A stretch of 64,000 nt of DNA, from the NCBI GenBank assembly GCA_963814985.1, contig CAWFFV010000013.1, positions 372,001-436,000 on the forward strand. Reading direction: 5' to 3'. Position numbers and translations under genes: made by a program. The notes below the pieces were generated by a model. The model saw only the letters and a program-made list of their open reading frames with translations, had not been told where the DNA came from and searched no databases. The stretch's first letter is position 1. Every line of letters starts with the position of its first letter. Shown here piece after piece: positions 35,252 through 43,950 of the stretch. Origin of the DNA: CAWFFV01 sp963814985 (GTDB lineage: Bacteria > Chloroflexota > Ktedonobacteria > Ktedonobacterales > Ktedonobacteraceae).

Positions 35252-35400
35252 CAACTCCCCACAAGGCTTCTCAGTTCAACCGGACCCCCAGCCGTTTTGA
35301 GTGGGTGACATGGTTGGCGACCGGCGGTCGCCAACCATGTCACCCACTCAAAACGGCTGGGGAACTGCCGTAGGCAGTGAGGAAGCAAGAAAAGAACACC
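35252..35400. repeat. Variable-stem palindromic element, copy P3 (77-nt perfect palindrome)
   Basis: Positions 35286-35362 form a palindrome with 38-bp perfect arms around a single central base. To the right are ACTGCC-GTA-GGCAGT (35364-35378) and the tail GAGGAAGCAAGAAAAGAAC, nearly identical to P1. The left outer part is diverged from the consensus. It lies just after the kinase stop codon. Confidence 0.88.
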
Positions 35401-35433
35401 TGAATACTACGAAGATACGATATCAGGAAATAT

Positions 35434-35473
35434 CTGACATTGGTATCAGGTAATCCACTGATACCAATGTCAG
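35434..35473. repeat. Second, unrelated hairpin next to P3
   Basis: Perfect 16-bp arms CTGACATTGGTATCAG / CTGATACCAATGTCAG with an 8-nt loop lie 34 bp right of P3. No T run follows. It differs in sequence from the P1-P8 family. It could be a terminator relic or a binding site. Confidence 0.65.
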
Positions 35474-35633
35474 GTAGACAGAGAGACGTATACTCTTGTA
35501 TAGGGAGCATACCGAGAAATAGCACGGTTATCTGGTATCATGACCCCCTCTCAAAAAGAGATGCACATGAGATAGAGTATACAAAGATGTGTATGCTCAG
35601 CCATTAAATTTTTCTGGAGAAATACAAGCTAGC

Positions 35634-36020
35634 ATGAAAAAGTGTTTTATTGCAATCGCATTATTGAGTCTGGTCACGATATTTTTCGCGGCGTGTAGCG
35701 GATCGAGTACGAACAGTGGTCCCAACTCACCCAATACAGCTCATCTGAGTGATACAGATTTTGTTCAGAGTAGCATCACAATTAAAAAGGGTGAGCGTGT
35801 GACTCTGGTCGATGATTCCGCGGCGGTTCACATCATTGAAAACGGTACCTGGGATAGCAATGGCACACCAAAGCCCGCAGTAGAGCCAGGAGCACCTTCT
35901 GTACAAGTCCAGTTCAATGGCAACGATACCCAAACGATTGGACCTTTCAATACAGCAGGTACTTATAAGCTATACTGTACCATCCATACAGGCATGAACC
36001 TGACGGTCATAGTACAGTGA
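35634..36020 (+). CDS. Cupredoxin-domain lipoprotein
   Basis: The 128-residue product has a lipobox (FFAAC, Cys21) and then a single plastocyanin-like domain. Candidate type 1 copper ligands are His66 (VHIIENG), Cys115, His118 and Met121 in LYCTIHTGM, in the right order and spacing. It would be an electron carrier on the outer face of the membrane, although binding of copper is inferred from the ligands. The in-frame start at 35589 is rejected because it would put 15 residues before a perfect signal sequence. It ends at a strong two-way terminator shared with lepB. Confidence 0.85.
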   Translation: MKKCFIAIALLSLVTIFFAACSGSSTNSGPNSPNTAHLSDTDFVQSSITIKKGERVTLVDDSAAVHIIENGTWDSNGTPKPAVEPGAPSVQVQFNGNDTQTIGPFNTAGTYKLYCTIHTGMNLTVIVQ

Positions 36021-36031
36021 CACGAAAAAGT

Positions 36032-36091
36032 GGGAAAGGCTTCTGATCCTGTGATAGCCACCAGAGGATCAGAAGCCTTTCCCATTTTTTT
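36032..36091. terminator. Strong bidirectional terminator between the cupredoxin gene and lepB
   Basis: A perfect 19-bp stem (36032-36050 with 36065-36083) is followed by a T run on the plus strand (36085-36091) and preceded by an A run (36025-36029), giving a T run on the minus strand too. It serves the two convergent genes. Confidence 0.9.
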
Positions 36092-36109
36092 GACCTTGAT
36101 GCCTCCTGC

Positions 36110-36619
36110 CTAGATATTTAGACGCAAGTGGTTGATGGGCCAATAAACCATGATTGCTTTGCCAACGATAAATTGCCCATCAAGAGGACCCCAATTCCGT
36201 GAATCTCCACTATTGTTACGATTATCGCCCATCACGAAGTACTCGTTGGGTCCTAATTTTCTGTGAATGGCTATTGCATTGACTGGCATACTGATATATG
36301 GTTCTTTCAACAAAACGCCATTGACACGTACAGTTGTACTATCCAGATCAATCGTATCACCAGGCCTGGCAATGATACGCTTAACATAGTCTATTTGTGT
36401 ATTAAAGGGATAGTGAAAAACAATGACATCGCCTCTATCAGGTTGATGAAAGAGATAAGCGGTTTTGTTTACCAAAACGTATTCATTTGTCTGTAGATTG
36501 GGTTGCATACTCGTATCATTCACACGGTAGCTCTGTAATACAAAGCGCACTACGAGAAAAATGACGAATGCCAGTACGATGATCTCAATAATATCTCGTG
36601 CTATATGTGATCGTTTCAA
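36110..36619 (-). CDS. lepB: Signal peptidase I
   Basis: It cleaves signal peptides from exported proteins at the outer face of the cytoplasmic membrane. The 169 residues have one N-terminal span (IIEIIVLAFVIFLVVRFVL). The catalytic Ser37 lies in DTSMQPNL, the general-base Lys80 in YVKRIIARPGD, and the C-terminal box is GDNRNNSGDSRNWG. The short single-span form is typical of Gram-positive-type enzymes. It is monocistronic, with its own terminator. Confidence 0.95.
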   Translation of the reverse strand: MKRSHIARDIIEIIVLAFVIFLVVRFVLQSYRVNDTSMQPNLQTNEYVLVNKTAYLFHQPDRGDVIVFHYPFNTQIDYVKRIIARPGDTIDLDSTTVRVNGVLLKEPYISMPVNAIAIHRKLGPNEYFVMGDNRNNSGDSRNWGPLDGQFIVGKAIMVYWPINHLRLNI

Positions 36620-36795
36620 CTCAAAGTCCCCTACTTTCTCATCTTTAAGATATGCTCCGGTAGCAACACATCGAGATTGTCTTAGCGCTTCATCACCTTC
36701 CAGGGGATGAGTTCTTGACTAGTAAGTAGTATCACGTTCTTTATACTAAATTTAACCGTGGCAAAAAAATAAATAGGAGTAATATGCTAGGATTA

Positions 36796-37036
36796 CTCCT
36801 AACTCCTCCGGTCTCATTGCCACCGCGGTGGCTCGCTCTTAATTTGTTGGTGGTGACAGAGTTTGCGGCGCAAACTCTGTCACCACCAACAAAACAGTGA
36901 CTATGGCGCTTCACTGGCCGTTTAGTGTGGGGTTTGTTGCCCATAGCGAAGGTTGCGCCGCAACCTTCGCTATGGGCAACAAACCCCACACTAAACAGGA
37001 GTGAGCCACCGCAGGTGGCGAGCAGACCCGAGGAAT
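36796..37036. repeat. Head-to-head pair of variable-stem palindromic elements, P4a and P4b
   Basis: P4a is a 51-nt palindrome (36843-36893, 25-bp arms, one central base). P4b is a 77-nt palindrome (36920-36996, 38-bp arms, one central base). The left edge has GCCACC-GC-GGTGGC, and the right edge has the same block in reverse (GAGCCACCGCAGGTGGCGAG). The pair is therefore inverted and shares a short centre. The stems of P4a and P4b differ. It fills the divergent region between lepB and the ABC importer. The rest of 36620-37178 is AT-rich and shows no gene. Confidence 0.88.
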
Positions 37037-37178
37037 TAAGAGATATTTTCCCTTTTTGTGACGTATTATATTAAGTGTTAGCTTAGCTGGTACTGAGAAG
37101 ATCAATATCGATCTTTACAAGTGTAAAAAGTTACTCGTATGATTTGAGCGTAGAGTCCACATAAGGGGGTGTCAGAGC

Positions 37179-38191
37179 ATGGCTACCATTGTCTTCAACC
37201 AGATCACCAAGCAGTATCCCGGTGCTCGTCATCCTGCTGTTGATGCTGTCTCCTTTGAAGTACCAGAGGGAAGTACCTGTATGCTGGTAGGAACTTCTGG
37301 CTCTGGCAAAACAACGTTGTTGCGCATGGTTAATCGTATGATAGAGCCAACTTCGGGGAAGATTATCATTAATGGAAAGAATGTCCTCGAAGGAAAATCC
37401 CATTCAATTACGTCGCCGCATCGGGTACGTAATTCAGCAGGTTGGTCTCTTTCCCCATATGACCATTGCTGAGAATGTTCGTGTGACTGCTGAGATCGCT
37501 GGTGGTCTGGACAAAATCACGATTGGCGGCTCGCGTCGATGAACTCTTAGAACTCGTTGGTCTGCCTCCTGCCGAGTATCGGAAACGTTTCCCACGCCAA
37601 CTCTCTGGCGGACAGCAACAGCGTGTGGGGCTGGCCCGTGCTCTGGCAACTGATCCCGCCATCTTGCTCATGGATGAACCTTTTGGTGCTCTCGATGCTA
37701 TCACCCGCGCACGTATGCAGGACGAGTTGCTACGTGTGCAACGTGATGTACATAAAACTATTGTCTTTGTTTCACATGATATCGAAGAGGCGTTCAAGCT
37801 GGGAGATCAAATTGCGGTGCTTACTGAGGGGAAGCTGGTACAGCTAGGCTCACCAGTCGATTTGTTAGCACGGCCCGCCAACGATTTCGTGCGTAAGCTG
37901 GTGGGAGCCGACAGTATTCTCCGTCAGCTCCAATATTTGCCGGTTTCTGATGCTATGGATACAAGACCTGATGCTGTATCTTCGGCACACTGGGGAGACG
38001 TTCCATCTTGCTCTGCTGATGCAACATTGCTCGAAGCCTTGTTAAAACTGATTGAAACCAACGCCCCTGCTCTTGCAGTACAAGCCCCAGATACTCACCA
38101 ACATCTCGGATATGTTACTCTCCCCAGCATTAACCGCGAAATCATTCAAGTGCACAGCCACAAAACCATCCAGCAAGAGACAAAGATATAG
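37179..38191 (+). pseudogene. ABC transporter ATPase of the glycine-betaine/osmoprotectant type, two frameshifts
   Basis: The inferred 337-residue ATPase powers uptake of a compatible solute. Walker A is GTSGSGKTT, the Q-loop region reads QQVGLFPHMTIAENV, the signature is LSGGQQQR, Walker B is ILLMDEPFGALD and the switch His is in SHD. A C-terminal extension (to 38191) resembles a reduced CBS region. The frame breaks at AAAA runs near 37393-37396 and near 37506-37509; in both cases AAA restores the reading. The following genes encode two permeases and a binding lipoprotein, the OpuC/ProU-type order. Confidence 0.85.
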
Positions 38192-38242
38192 ATCATCCAG
38201 ATTCACTTTGCATCTGTAAACAGATTTATCATAAGGAGTGCC

Positions 38243-38900
38243 ATGAGATATCTGCTCAGTCCCTATAACTATGATCTAACTGACCCTGGCAGCATTCCAA
38301 ATCTCATTTTGCAACATCTGTACCTGGTTGGAATAGCTATGCTCATTTCACTGATCATAGCTATTCCTTTGGGGATATTCATTGCACGCTATCGCCAATT
38401 TTACTTTCCAGTGATCACGTTCGCGGGTCTGCTCTACACTATCCCTGGAGTTGCATTGATAGGTGTACTCATCACTATCACCCATTTGAGCCCTGCAACA
38501 GTTATCATCCCACTTGTACTGTATACCCAACTGATCCTGATTCGTAATACGGCAGCGGCCATCAAGGGTATTGATCCATTGCTCATCGAAGTCGGACGAG
38601 CTATGGGGATGAATCCCACGCAGGTTCTCTTCCGCGTCACTTTACCGCTGGCGATGCCTGTGATTATGGCTGGTATTCGCATTGCTACTGTGACAACGGT
38701 TGGTATTGCGTCATTAGCTTCTCTGGCTGGACAGGGTGGATTAGGAGATCTCATCTTCAACAATATCACTACTCCCGATAGAGAGGCCGTGATTGCTGGA
38801 GCAATTCTTATGGCACTCTGTTGCTATTATTGCTGATCTGCTCCTACTAGGAGTGCAGATAGCCCTTAATCGTGGGCGTAGTGCTCTATCGGTTGCATAG
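38243..38900 (+). CDS. ABC osmoprotectant-type permease subunit, late frameshift
   Basis: This membrane subunit has the ABC importer EAA-like loop (EVGRAMGMNPTQVLFRVTLPLAMP) and about six spans. The open frame ends at 38836 with a short aberrant tail. Removing one base near 38819 gives IADLLLLGVQIALNRGR and a stop at 38898-38900, which matches the normal C-terminus of this family. It is the first permease gene after the ATPase. It should pair with the second permease (38918-39580) to form the channel. Confidence 0.85.
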
Positions 38901-38917
38901 AAGAGGGGAAATACGCT

Positions 38918-39580
38918 ATGGACGTGCTGCAATTTATACAAGATCCAACCAATGATTTTCCAGGACATACCATTGCATATCTCCAGATATGCGGATTTTC
39001 AATCCTTCTGGCGATCATCATTGGAGTAACGCTTGGGGTTGCTGTCTCACGCAACGCACTGCTGGCATTTATCGCTGTAAACCTCAGTGGCCTGATGCGC
39101 GCTATTCCGGTTATCGCGTTTCTGATTGCAGCCCTACCTTACCTTGGCACCGGATTCAAGCCCACAGTCGTAGCCCTGATTGTACTGGGTATCCCACCGA
39201 TCTTACTCAATACCTATACAAGCATTCGCAGTATTGATCCTGCAATGATCGATGCTGCCAAAGGTATGGGAATGACGACCTGGCAGATTATCGCACGTAT
39301 CCAGACGCCGCTGGTATTGCCAATTATTGCCGCTGGTGTTCGCACTTCTGCCGTGCAAATCGTGGCAACAGCGACACTGGCCGCAATTATTAACGCTGGT
39401 GGTTATGGTGAATACATCATCGACGGCGTCAACAGACTTAACAATACAGCAATCCTGGCTGGCGCAATCCCTGTGGCTGTGCTGGCAATGATGATAGAAG
39501 TGTTTATGAGCTGGCTACAGCGTATCCTGACCCCTGCTGGTCTTCGTGAGCAAGGGAAGGTTGAGGTAGCCCGTACATAA
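38918..39580 (+). CDS. ABC osmoprotectant-type permease subunit
   Basis: The protein has 220 residues and about six membrane spans. The coupling loop is AAKGMGMTTWQIIARIQTPLVLP, and the surrounding LSGLMRAIPVIAFLIAALP and AAIINAGGYGEYI are typical of OpuCB/OpuCD or YehW/Y permeases. It is intact, unlike the previous two genes. It lies 17 bp after the first permease and 59 bp before the binding protein. Together they make a complete four-gene importer. Confidence 0.9.
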   Translation: MDVLQFIQDPTNDFPGHTIAYLQICGFSILLAIIIGVTLGVAVSRNALLAFIAVNLSGLMRAIPVIAFLIAALPYLGTGFKPTVVALIVLGIPPILLNTYTSIRSIDPAMIDAAKGMGMTTWQIIARIQTPLVLPIIAAGVRTSAVQIVATATLAAIINAGGYGEYIIDGVNRLNNTAILAGAIPVAVLAMMIEVFMSWLQRILTPAGLREQGKVEVART

Positions 39581-39639
39581 TGCACGAGTTGTAATACTGT
39601 ATTTTGTCTCTTCTATTTACTTTCCTGAAGGAGGAAGAT

Positions 39640-40575
39640 ATGACTTCCCAAACCAATTCTTTACGAACAAAATTCCTTGCACTCCTGGTACTCATACCAC
39701 TGTTTCTGCTAGCAGCATGTGGGTCCACGAGTACTACTCCTAGTACCCCGGCGGTCCAATTGACCGTAGGGAGCAAAAAAGATCTGGAGGCTCAACTCAT
39801 TGCTAAGCTATACAGCTTATTACTGACGAAAGCTGGCTTTAATGTCAAGGAGGCCTCTCCAGGTACAACTCCCATTGTTCTGGCAGCGATCAAGAATGGT
39901 GATATTGACCTCTATCCCGAATTCACTTCTACTGGTCTGAATGCCCTGAACATCAATCCAACCCTTGATCCACAGAAGGATTATCAAAACGTCAAATCTG
40001 GCTTTGAGAAGCAATTCCAGATCACATGGTTGGATGTCTCACCCTTGAACGATACGTATGCTCTGTGCACAACGAAGGACAGGGCACAACAGCTTGGGAT
40101 TACGACCATCTCGCAGGCTCTACCGAAACTCTCGCAGTTGACATTGGCCCTTCCAAGCGATAGTCTCTACGTTCTGGATTTTCTGAAGACCGCCTATGGT
40201 ATTGATCAGAAGAGTTTCAAGGCTATACAGAAAGTTGACTACGCTATCGGTTTTGATTCGGTTTCCAACAAACAGGCCGATCTCAATTTCTGCTACTCGA
40301 CAGATGTCACCATTTCACAGAAGAATTTTGTGGTTCTGCAAGACGACAAAAATGCTTTCCCGGCTTACAATCCAGCCCCAATCGTTCGCGATAAGGTCCT
40401 GGCAGCCAATCCTAAGATTAAGGATGCACTGAACCCACTTGCACCGTTGCTGACCAATGAGGTAAGTCTCTCACTGCAAAAGCAGGTACTCGATCAACAG
40501 GCAGGTGGTATGTCTCTTACCCAGGCTATAAAGATAGTTGCCACCAATTTCCTGAAGAGCAAGGGATTATTGTAA
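39640..40575 (+). CDS. ABC osmoprotectant-type substrate-binding lipoprotein
   Basis: The N-terminus has a clear lipobox (LLAAC, Cys27). The mature part is the OpuAC/QAT-type binding fold (VGSKKDLEAQLIAKLYSLLLTKAGF...DLYPEFTSTGLN), which captures betaine, choline, carnitine or related solutes outside the membrane. ATG at 39640 has GGAGG in the right place, so the earlier in-frame start at 39604 is not used. The exact ligand is unknown. Palindrome P5a starts right after the stop codon. Confidence 0.9.
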   Translation: MTSQTNSLRTKFLALLVLIPLFLLAACGSTSTTPSTPAVQLTVGSKKDLEAQLIAKLYSLLLTKAGFNVKEASPGTTPIVLAAIKNGDIDLYPEFTSTGLNALNINPTLDPQKDYQNVKSGFEKQFQITWLDVSPLNDTYALCTTKDRAQQLGITTISQALPKLSQLTLALPSDSLYVLDFLKTAYGIDQKSFKAIQKVDYAIGFDSVSNKQADLNFCYSTDVTISQKNFVVLQDDKNAFPAYNPAPIVRDKVLAANPKIKDALNPLAPLLTNEVSLSLQKQVLDQQAGGMSLTQAIKIVATNFLKSKGLL

Positions 40576-40846
40576 TTCTTCAGGTCTCTCACCACCTGCG
40601 GTGGCTCGCTCTTGTTTTGTGGTCAGTAGCATGGTTTGCGCTGCAAACCATGCTACTGACCACAAAACAGCCTGCGAAGTGCTGTAAATGCTGAGAAATC
40701 AGAAAAAAGGTGTAACGGCTCTGGCTCTCGCTGCTTGTAGTGGTCCGCAAACTATTTTATGTGGGTGGCATGGTTTGCGCTGCAAACCATGCCACCCACA
40801 TATAGTTTGCGAAGCGTCGGCGCTGAGAAATCAGAAAAAGCGAGAT
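40572..40846. repeat. Tandem variable-stem palindromic elements, P5a and P5b
   Basis: P5a has 27-bp arms (40613-40639 with 40643-40669) around GCT. P5b has 21-bp arms (40758-40778 with 40782-40802) around GCT, plus a TTT insertion in the outer left arm. Both share the apex GGTTTGCGCTGCAAACC but differ in the lower stem. P5a has the full left block (ACCACCTGCGGTGG); both have the right tail CTGAGAAATCAGAAAAA. The P5b tail provides the stop codon of the following minus-strand gene. Confidence 0.87.
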
Positions 40847-41838
40847 GAAGCGTTCTCTGGAACCAGCACGATCTTCCCAAAGCCCTGTTTTGCCTCAATG
40901 CGCTCATGTGCCTCTCTTGCCTGCTGCAAAGGCAAAACTGCATCGATCACAGGCTGAAATGTGCCATCTGCAAACAAGCTCAACACTATTGCCATATCAC
41001 CCTGACGAATAGTGCCAAACGATCCTTTGATCGTCCCACGCTTCATGATCAGATCCATCACATTCACCTCAGCCACATCACCGCTCAGTGTACCTACACA
41101 AACAATACGCCCACCAGTTGCCAGCATATCGAGAGAGGACTGCAACGTCCTCCGTCCGACAAGGTCGAGTACAAAGGTTGCACCCTGCCCACCAGTTGCC
41201 TCCATAACTTGCTGCACCATATCCGGGGCATGGCGGTCAATCACCAGATTAGCTCCCAAGGCGTGTAGCCGCTCCATCTTACTGTTATCGCTGATGCAAA
41301 TAACCTGGGCATTTTTCCAGCGTGCAATCTGTAAAGCAGACGTTCCTACACCACTCGATGCGGCATGAATAACAATACGTTCGGCTTCTCCAAACTGTTC
41401 GGTATAGAAGAGAGCAATCCATGCAGTTGTGAAGGCAAGCCCGATACTGGCGGCTTTGACATAGCTTAACCCATCAGGAATAAGGTAGAGTTGATCAGCA
41501 GGTAATGTCGTATATTCGGCATAGGCTCCGTTGCGTTCACGCCCAAGTGCCTCAAAGGTTGCCACTACACGATCACCGATGTGCCAACCAGTTACATCCT
41601 CGCCGAGTTGTACAATTTCTCCTGCAACATCCATCCCCAGGATATGTGGCAATGCTTTCTGAATAAAAAACTGGCCTGTCCGGTGAAAAATATCTGTATG
41701 GTTTATCGTTGCTGCATGAACGCGTAGTAAGATCTCGTTGGCAGCAGGTTTGGGTGTTGGGGTAGTTTCATAACGCAAGACATCGGGATCGCCTCGTTCA
41801 TGCATCACAGCGGCATGCATTGTATCGGGTATAGGCAT
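40831..41838 (-). CDS. Zinc-independent quinone-oxidoreductase-like MDR family protein
   Basis: It encodes 335 residues of the medium-chain dehydrogenase/reductase superfamily. The N-terminal GroES-like domain shows ILLRVHAATINHTDIFHRTGQF and GMDVAGEIVQLGEDV. The Rossmann domain has the cofactor motif IHAASSGVGTSALQIA, typical of NADPH:quinone reductases. The zinc-binding residues of alcohol dehydrogenases are not evident. AAAGGAG precedes the ATG. Its stop codon falls within the outer tail of palindrome P5b, so the element may have altered the last few residues (NASSRFF). Confidence 0.88.
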   Translation of the reverse strand: MPIPDTMHAAVMHERGDPDVLRYETTPTPKPAANEILLRVHAATINHTDIFHRTGQFFIQKALPHILGMDVAGEIVQLGEDVTGWHIGDRVVATFEALGRERNGAYAEYTTLPADQLYLIPDGLSYVKAASIGLAFTTAWIALFYTEQFGEAERIVIHAASSGVGTSALQIARWKNAQVICISDNSKMERLHALGANLVIDRHAPDMVQQVMEATGGQGATFVLDLVGRRTLQSSLDMLATGGRIVCVGTLSGDVAEVNVMDLIMKRGTIKGSFGTIRQGDMAIVLSLFADGTFQPVIDAVLPLQQAREAHERIEAKQGFGKIVLVPENASSRFF

Positions 41839-41879
41839 CTTTTTCTCCTTTTGCTAGAGTTTCTGGCAGATCTATTTTT

Positions 41880-42027
41880 ATGATTCCTCAGCGCCAGAGA
41901 CGCTTCGCAAGGCGTTTTGTGTGGGTTATGTTGCTACTGGAGGTTGCGGAAAATTCACCCTTACTCCGATCTTGACATCCCGCATTATCGCCCACGAGCC
42001 ATCGCGGTGGCTCGCGAATCAGAGTAA
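41880..42027. repeat. Decayed variable-stem palindromic element, copy P6
   Basis: The conserved tail (GATTCCTCAGCGCC...CGCTTCGC) and the start of the stem (GGCGTTTTGTGTGGG) are present on the left, and GAGCCATCGCGGTGGCTCGC on the right. The other half of the stem has been replaced by unrelated sequence, so the palindrome no longer folds. It lies upstream of the oxidoreductase gene. Confidence 0.7.
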
Positions 42028-42511
42028 AGAACAAGCTTTAAAATCAACCGCCGCATCAATAGCTTCTGTACATGGTGAAATCACTTCAGCGACAATACAC
42101 AGATACTCAATAGCTATCTGTTTTGTACCAACATCATGACAGGTCGCATCCCACGAGAGAGTTACATGCTGGATGTGCAAATAGCGTGAGGCAGAAAGTT
42201 GTACACGCACATCCGAATTGACTACACTGTGCCCATGGTATTTTACGTGGCTCCACTCTAGAGCATTCCAGCAATGTTATTTGCAATAACTTGGAGTGGT
42301 CGGGTGTACAGTTCAAGAAGTGCAAGTGCCATTCTGAGCGTACCGTCAATAATCATTCGTAGCGAACACTCTTCACGGTAATGATCGTTAGTGGCAAAAT
42401 AATCCTCAATGTAGTATGGGTATTCTGGCAAAGCCGATCCAGTGCTTCTTGACACTCCTCTTTGTTTCCTGTTTCATATGCCTGTGGAGAGCACTAGCTC
42501 GTTTCGTTCAT
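42019..42511 (-). pseudogene. Broken small hypothetical gene
   Basis: The minus strand can be read from ATG at 42511 as MNETS, an in-frame TAG, then AYETGNKEECQEALDRLCQN. With one C restored near 42430 it continues YYIEDYFATNDHYREE and ALALLELYTRPLQVIANNIAG. With one A restored near 42265 it continues EWSHVKYHGHSVV and on to a stop at 42019. The whole would be about 160 residues, with no known family. Three defects in 490 bp make it the most damaged small gene here. Confidence 0.4.
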
Positions 42512-42697
42512 TTGTAACCTACGTCCTATTCTACCATGTGCATCCACAAAGAATTTGCTTATATTTTCCTGCTGTCTGACAGTGAACTCATTTCCTCATC
42601 TGTCACCTAAAGCAGACCCACAACGTGAGAGAAGAGATCAGAGAAAAAACACGTCTACCTCTGCGATGATAGACAATCTCAAGAAAGGAGCATGCAC

Positions 42698-42955
42698 ATG
42701 ACAACACAATGCCGCCATCTTGACCAGGTCAGAGAGGTCACACCCGGTACAAAAGGTTGCCAGGAGTGTTTGCAAATGGGAGATACCTGGGTCCATCTGC
42801 GTGAGTGTCTAATCTGTGGCCATGTCGGTTGCTGCAATTCCTCGAAGAATAAACACGCAACCAAACATTTTCATGCCACCGGGCATCCGATCATCAAGTC
42901 CTTTGAACCTGGTGAAACCTGGCGGTGGTGCTATGTTGACCAGTTGATGGTATAG
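42698..42955 (+). CDS. UBP-type zinc finger protein
   Basis: It encodes 85 residues built on the UBP (ZnF-UBP) pattern: CRHLDQV near the start, then CQECLQMGDTWVHLRECLICGHVGCCNSSKNKHATKHFHATGHP in several Cys/His pairs, ending FEPGETWRWCYVD. The domain binds the C-terminus of ubiquitin in eukaryotes; in bacteria it occurs as a stand-alone small protein of unknown role. ATG at 42698 is preferred over 42692 because AGGAG needs the spacing. It is 32 bp before the DUF5996 gene, in the same direction. Confidence 0.85.
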   Translation: MTTQCRHLDQVREVTPGTKGCQECLQMGDTWVHLRECLICGHVGCCNSSKNKHATKHFHATGHPIIKSFEPGETWRWCYVDQLMV

Positions 42956-42987
42956 TCGCCATTCTATGTCAGAGAAGAGAGAATAGC

Positions 42988-43908
42988 ATGAACAAGATAA
43001 CTCAGACAAGCAAAGGGGAGACGCTTGATATTTGGCCGGCTTTGCCATTAGAAGCGTGGAAGCAGACATATGAAACACTGCACATGTGGACACAGATCGT
43101 TGGGAAGGTGAGACTTGCACTGAGTCCACATATCAACCACTGGTGGCAGGCCACCTTCTATGTGACCCCGCGTGGAATAACAACGTCTCCTATTCCCTAT
43201 CACTCCCGCATCTTTGAGGTTCAGTTTGACTTTATTGATCACAATCTTATCATTCTCAGTAGCGATGGTGCTAGCAAAGCCATGCCTCTAATCCCACGTT
43301 CAGTTGCGGATTTTTATCAGGAATTTATGGCGATGCTTCGCTCTCTCGATATTCACGTCACTATCAACACGGTACCCAGTGAAGTGGAACATCCTATCCC
43401 GTTTGAGCAAGATCAGGTGCATGCTTCCTATGATCCGGCATACGTCCATCGCTTCTGGAGTGCTTTAGTACAAATTGATACTGTTTTCAAGAAATTTCGT
43501 TCTCGCTTTATCGGGAAGAGTAGCCCCGTTCACTTTTTCTGGGGGAGCTTCGACATGGCAGTGACACGTTTTTCAGGACGGCGTGCACCCGAGCGACCAG
43601 GAGCAGATCGGATCACGCGAGAAGCCTACTCTCATGAAGTGATCAGTTGTGGGTTCTGGCCTGGCGGTGGAAAGATCACAGCACCCGCTTTCTACTGCTA
43701 TGCTTCCCCGGAACCGTCTGGACTCAAGACCGCGTCGATTCGTCCTAGTTCTGCCTTTTACGATACTGACCTGGGAGAGTTCTTGCTCATGTACGATGAT
43801 GTGCGACAGGCAAACTCCCCGGAACAGGAACTCCTGGATTTTCTGCAAAGCACCTATGAAGCCGCCGCTACGTTAGCTCAGTGGGATCGACAAGCATTGG
43901 AGCGGTAA
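42988..43908 (+). CDS. DUF5996 family protein
   Basis: The N-terminal block WPALPLEAWKQTYETLHMWTQIVGKVRL is characteristic of the DUF5996 family, and the length of 306 residues fits. Other strong blocks are HFFWGSFDMAVTRFSGRRAP and HEVISCGFWPGG. The family has no known function. No signal peptide or membrane span is seen. It sits between the UBP finger gene and an MFS pump gene, all co-directional with small gaps. Confidence 0.85.
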   Translation: MNKITQTSKGETLDIWPALPLEAWKQTYETLHMWTQIVGKVRLALSPHINHWWQATFYVTPRGITTSPIPYHSRIFEVQFDFIDHNLIILSSDGASKAMPLIPRSVADFYQEFMAMLRSLDIHVTINTVPSEVEHPIPFEQDQVHASYDPAYVHRFWSALVQIDTVFKKFRSRFIGKSSPVHFFWGSFDMAVTRFSGRRAPERPGADRITREAYSHEVISCGFWPGGGKITAPAFYCYASPEPSGLKTASIRPSSAFYDTDLGEFLLMYDDVRQANSPEQELLDFLQSTYEAAATLAQWDRQALER

Positions 43909-43950
43909 ACTTGTTTGACCCAGAAATTCAGGAATAAAAGGTATGAAGAG

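Noticed and set aside
37390..37520. Programmed ribosomal frameshifting in the ABC ATPase
   Set aside because: Two separate +1 shifts at AAAA runs, with no slippery heptamer plus structure, are better explained by homopolymer miscounts or mutation; similar breaks occur in unrelated genes.
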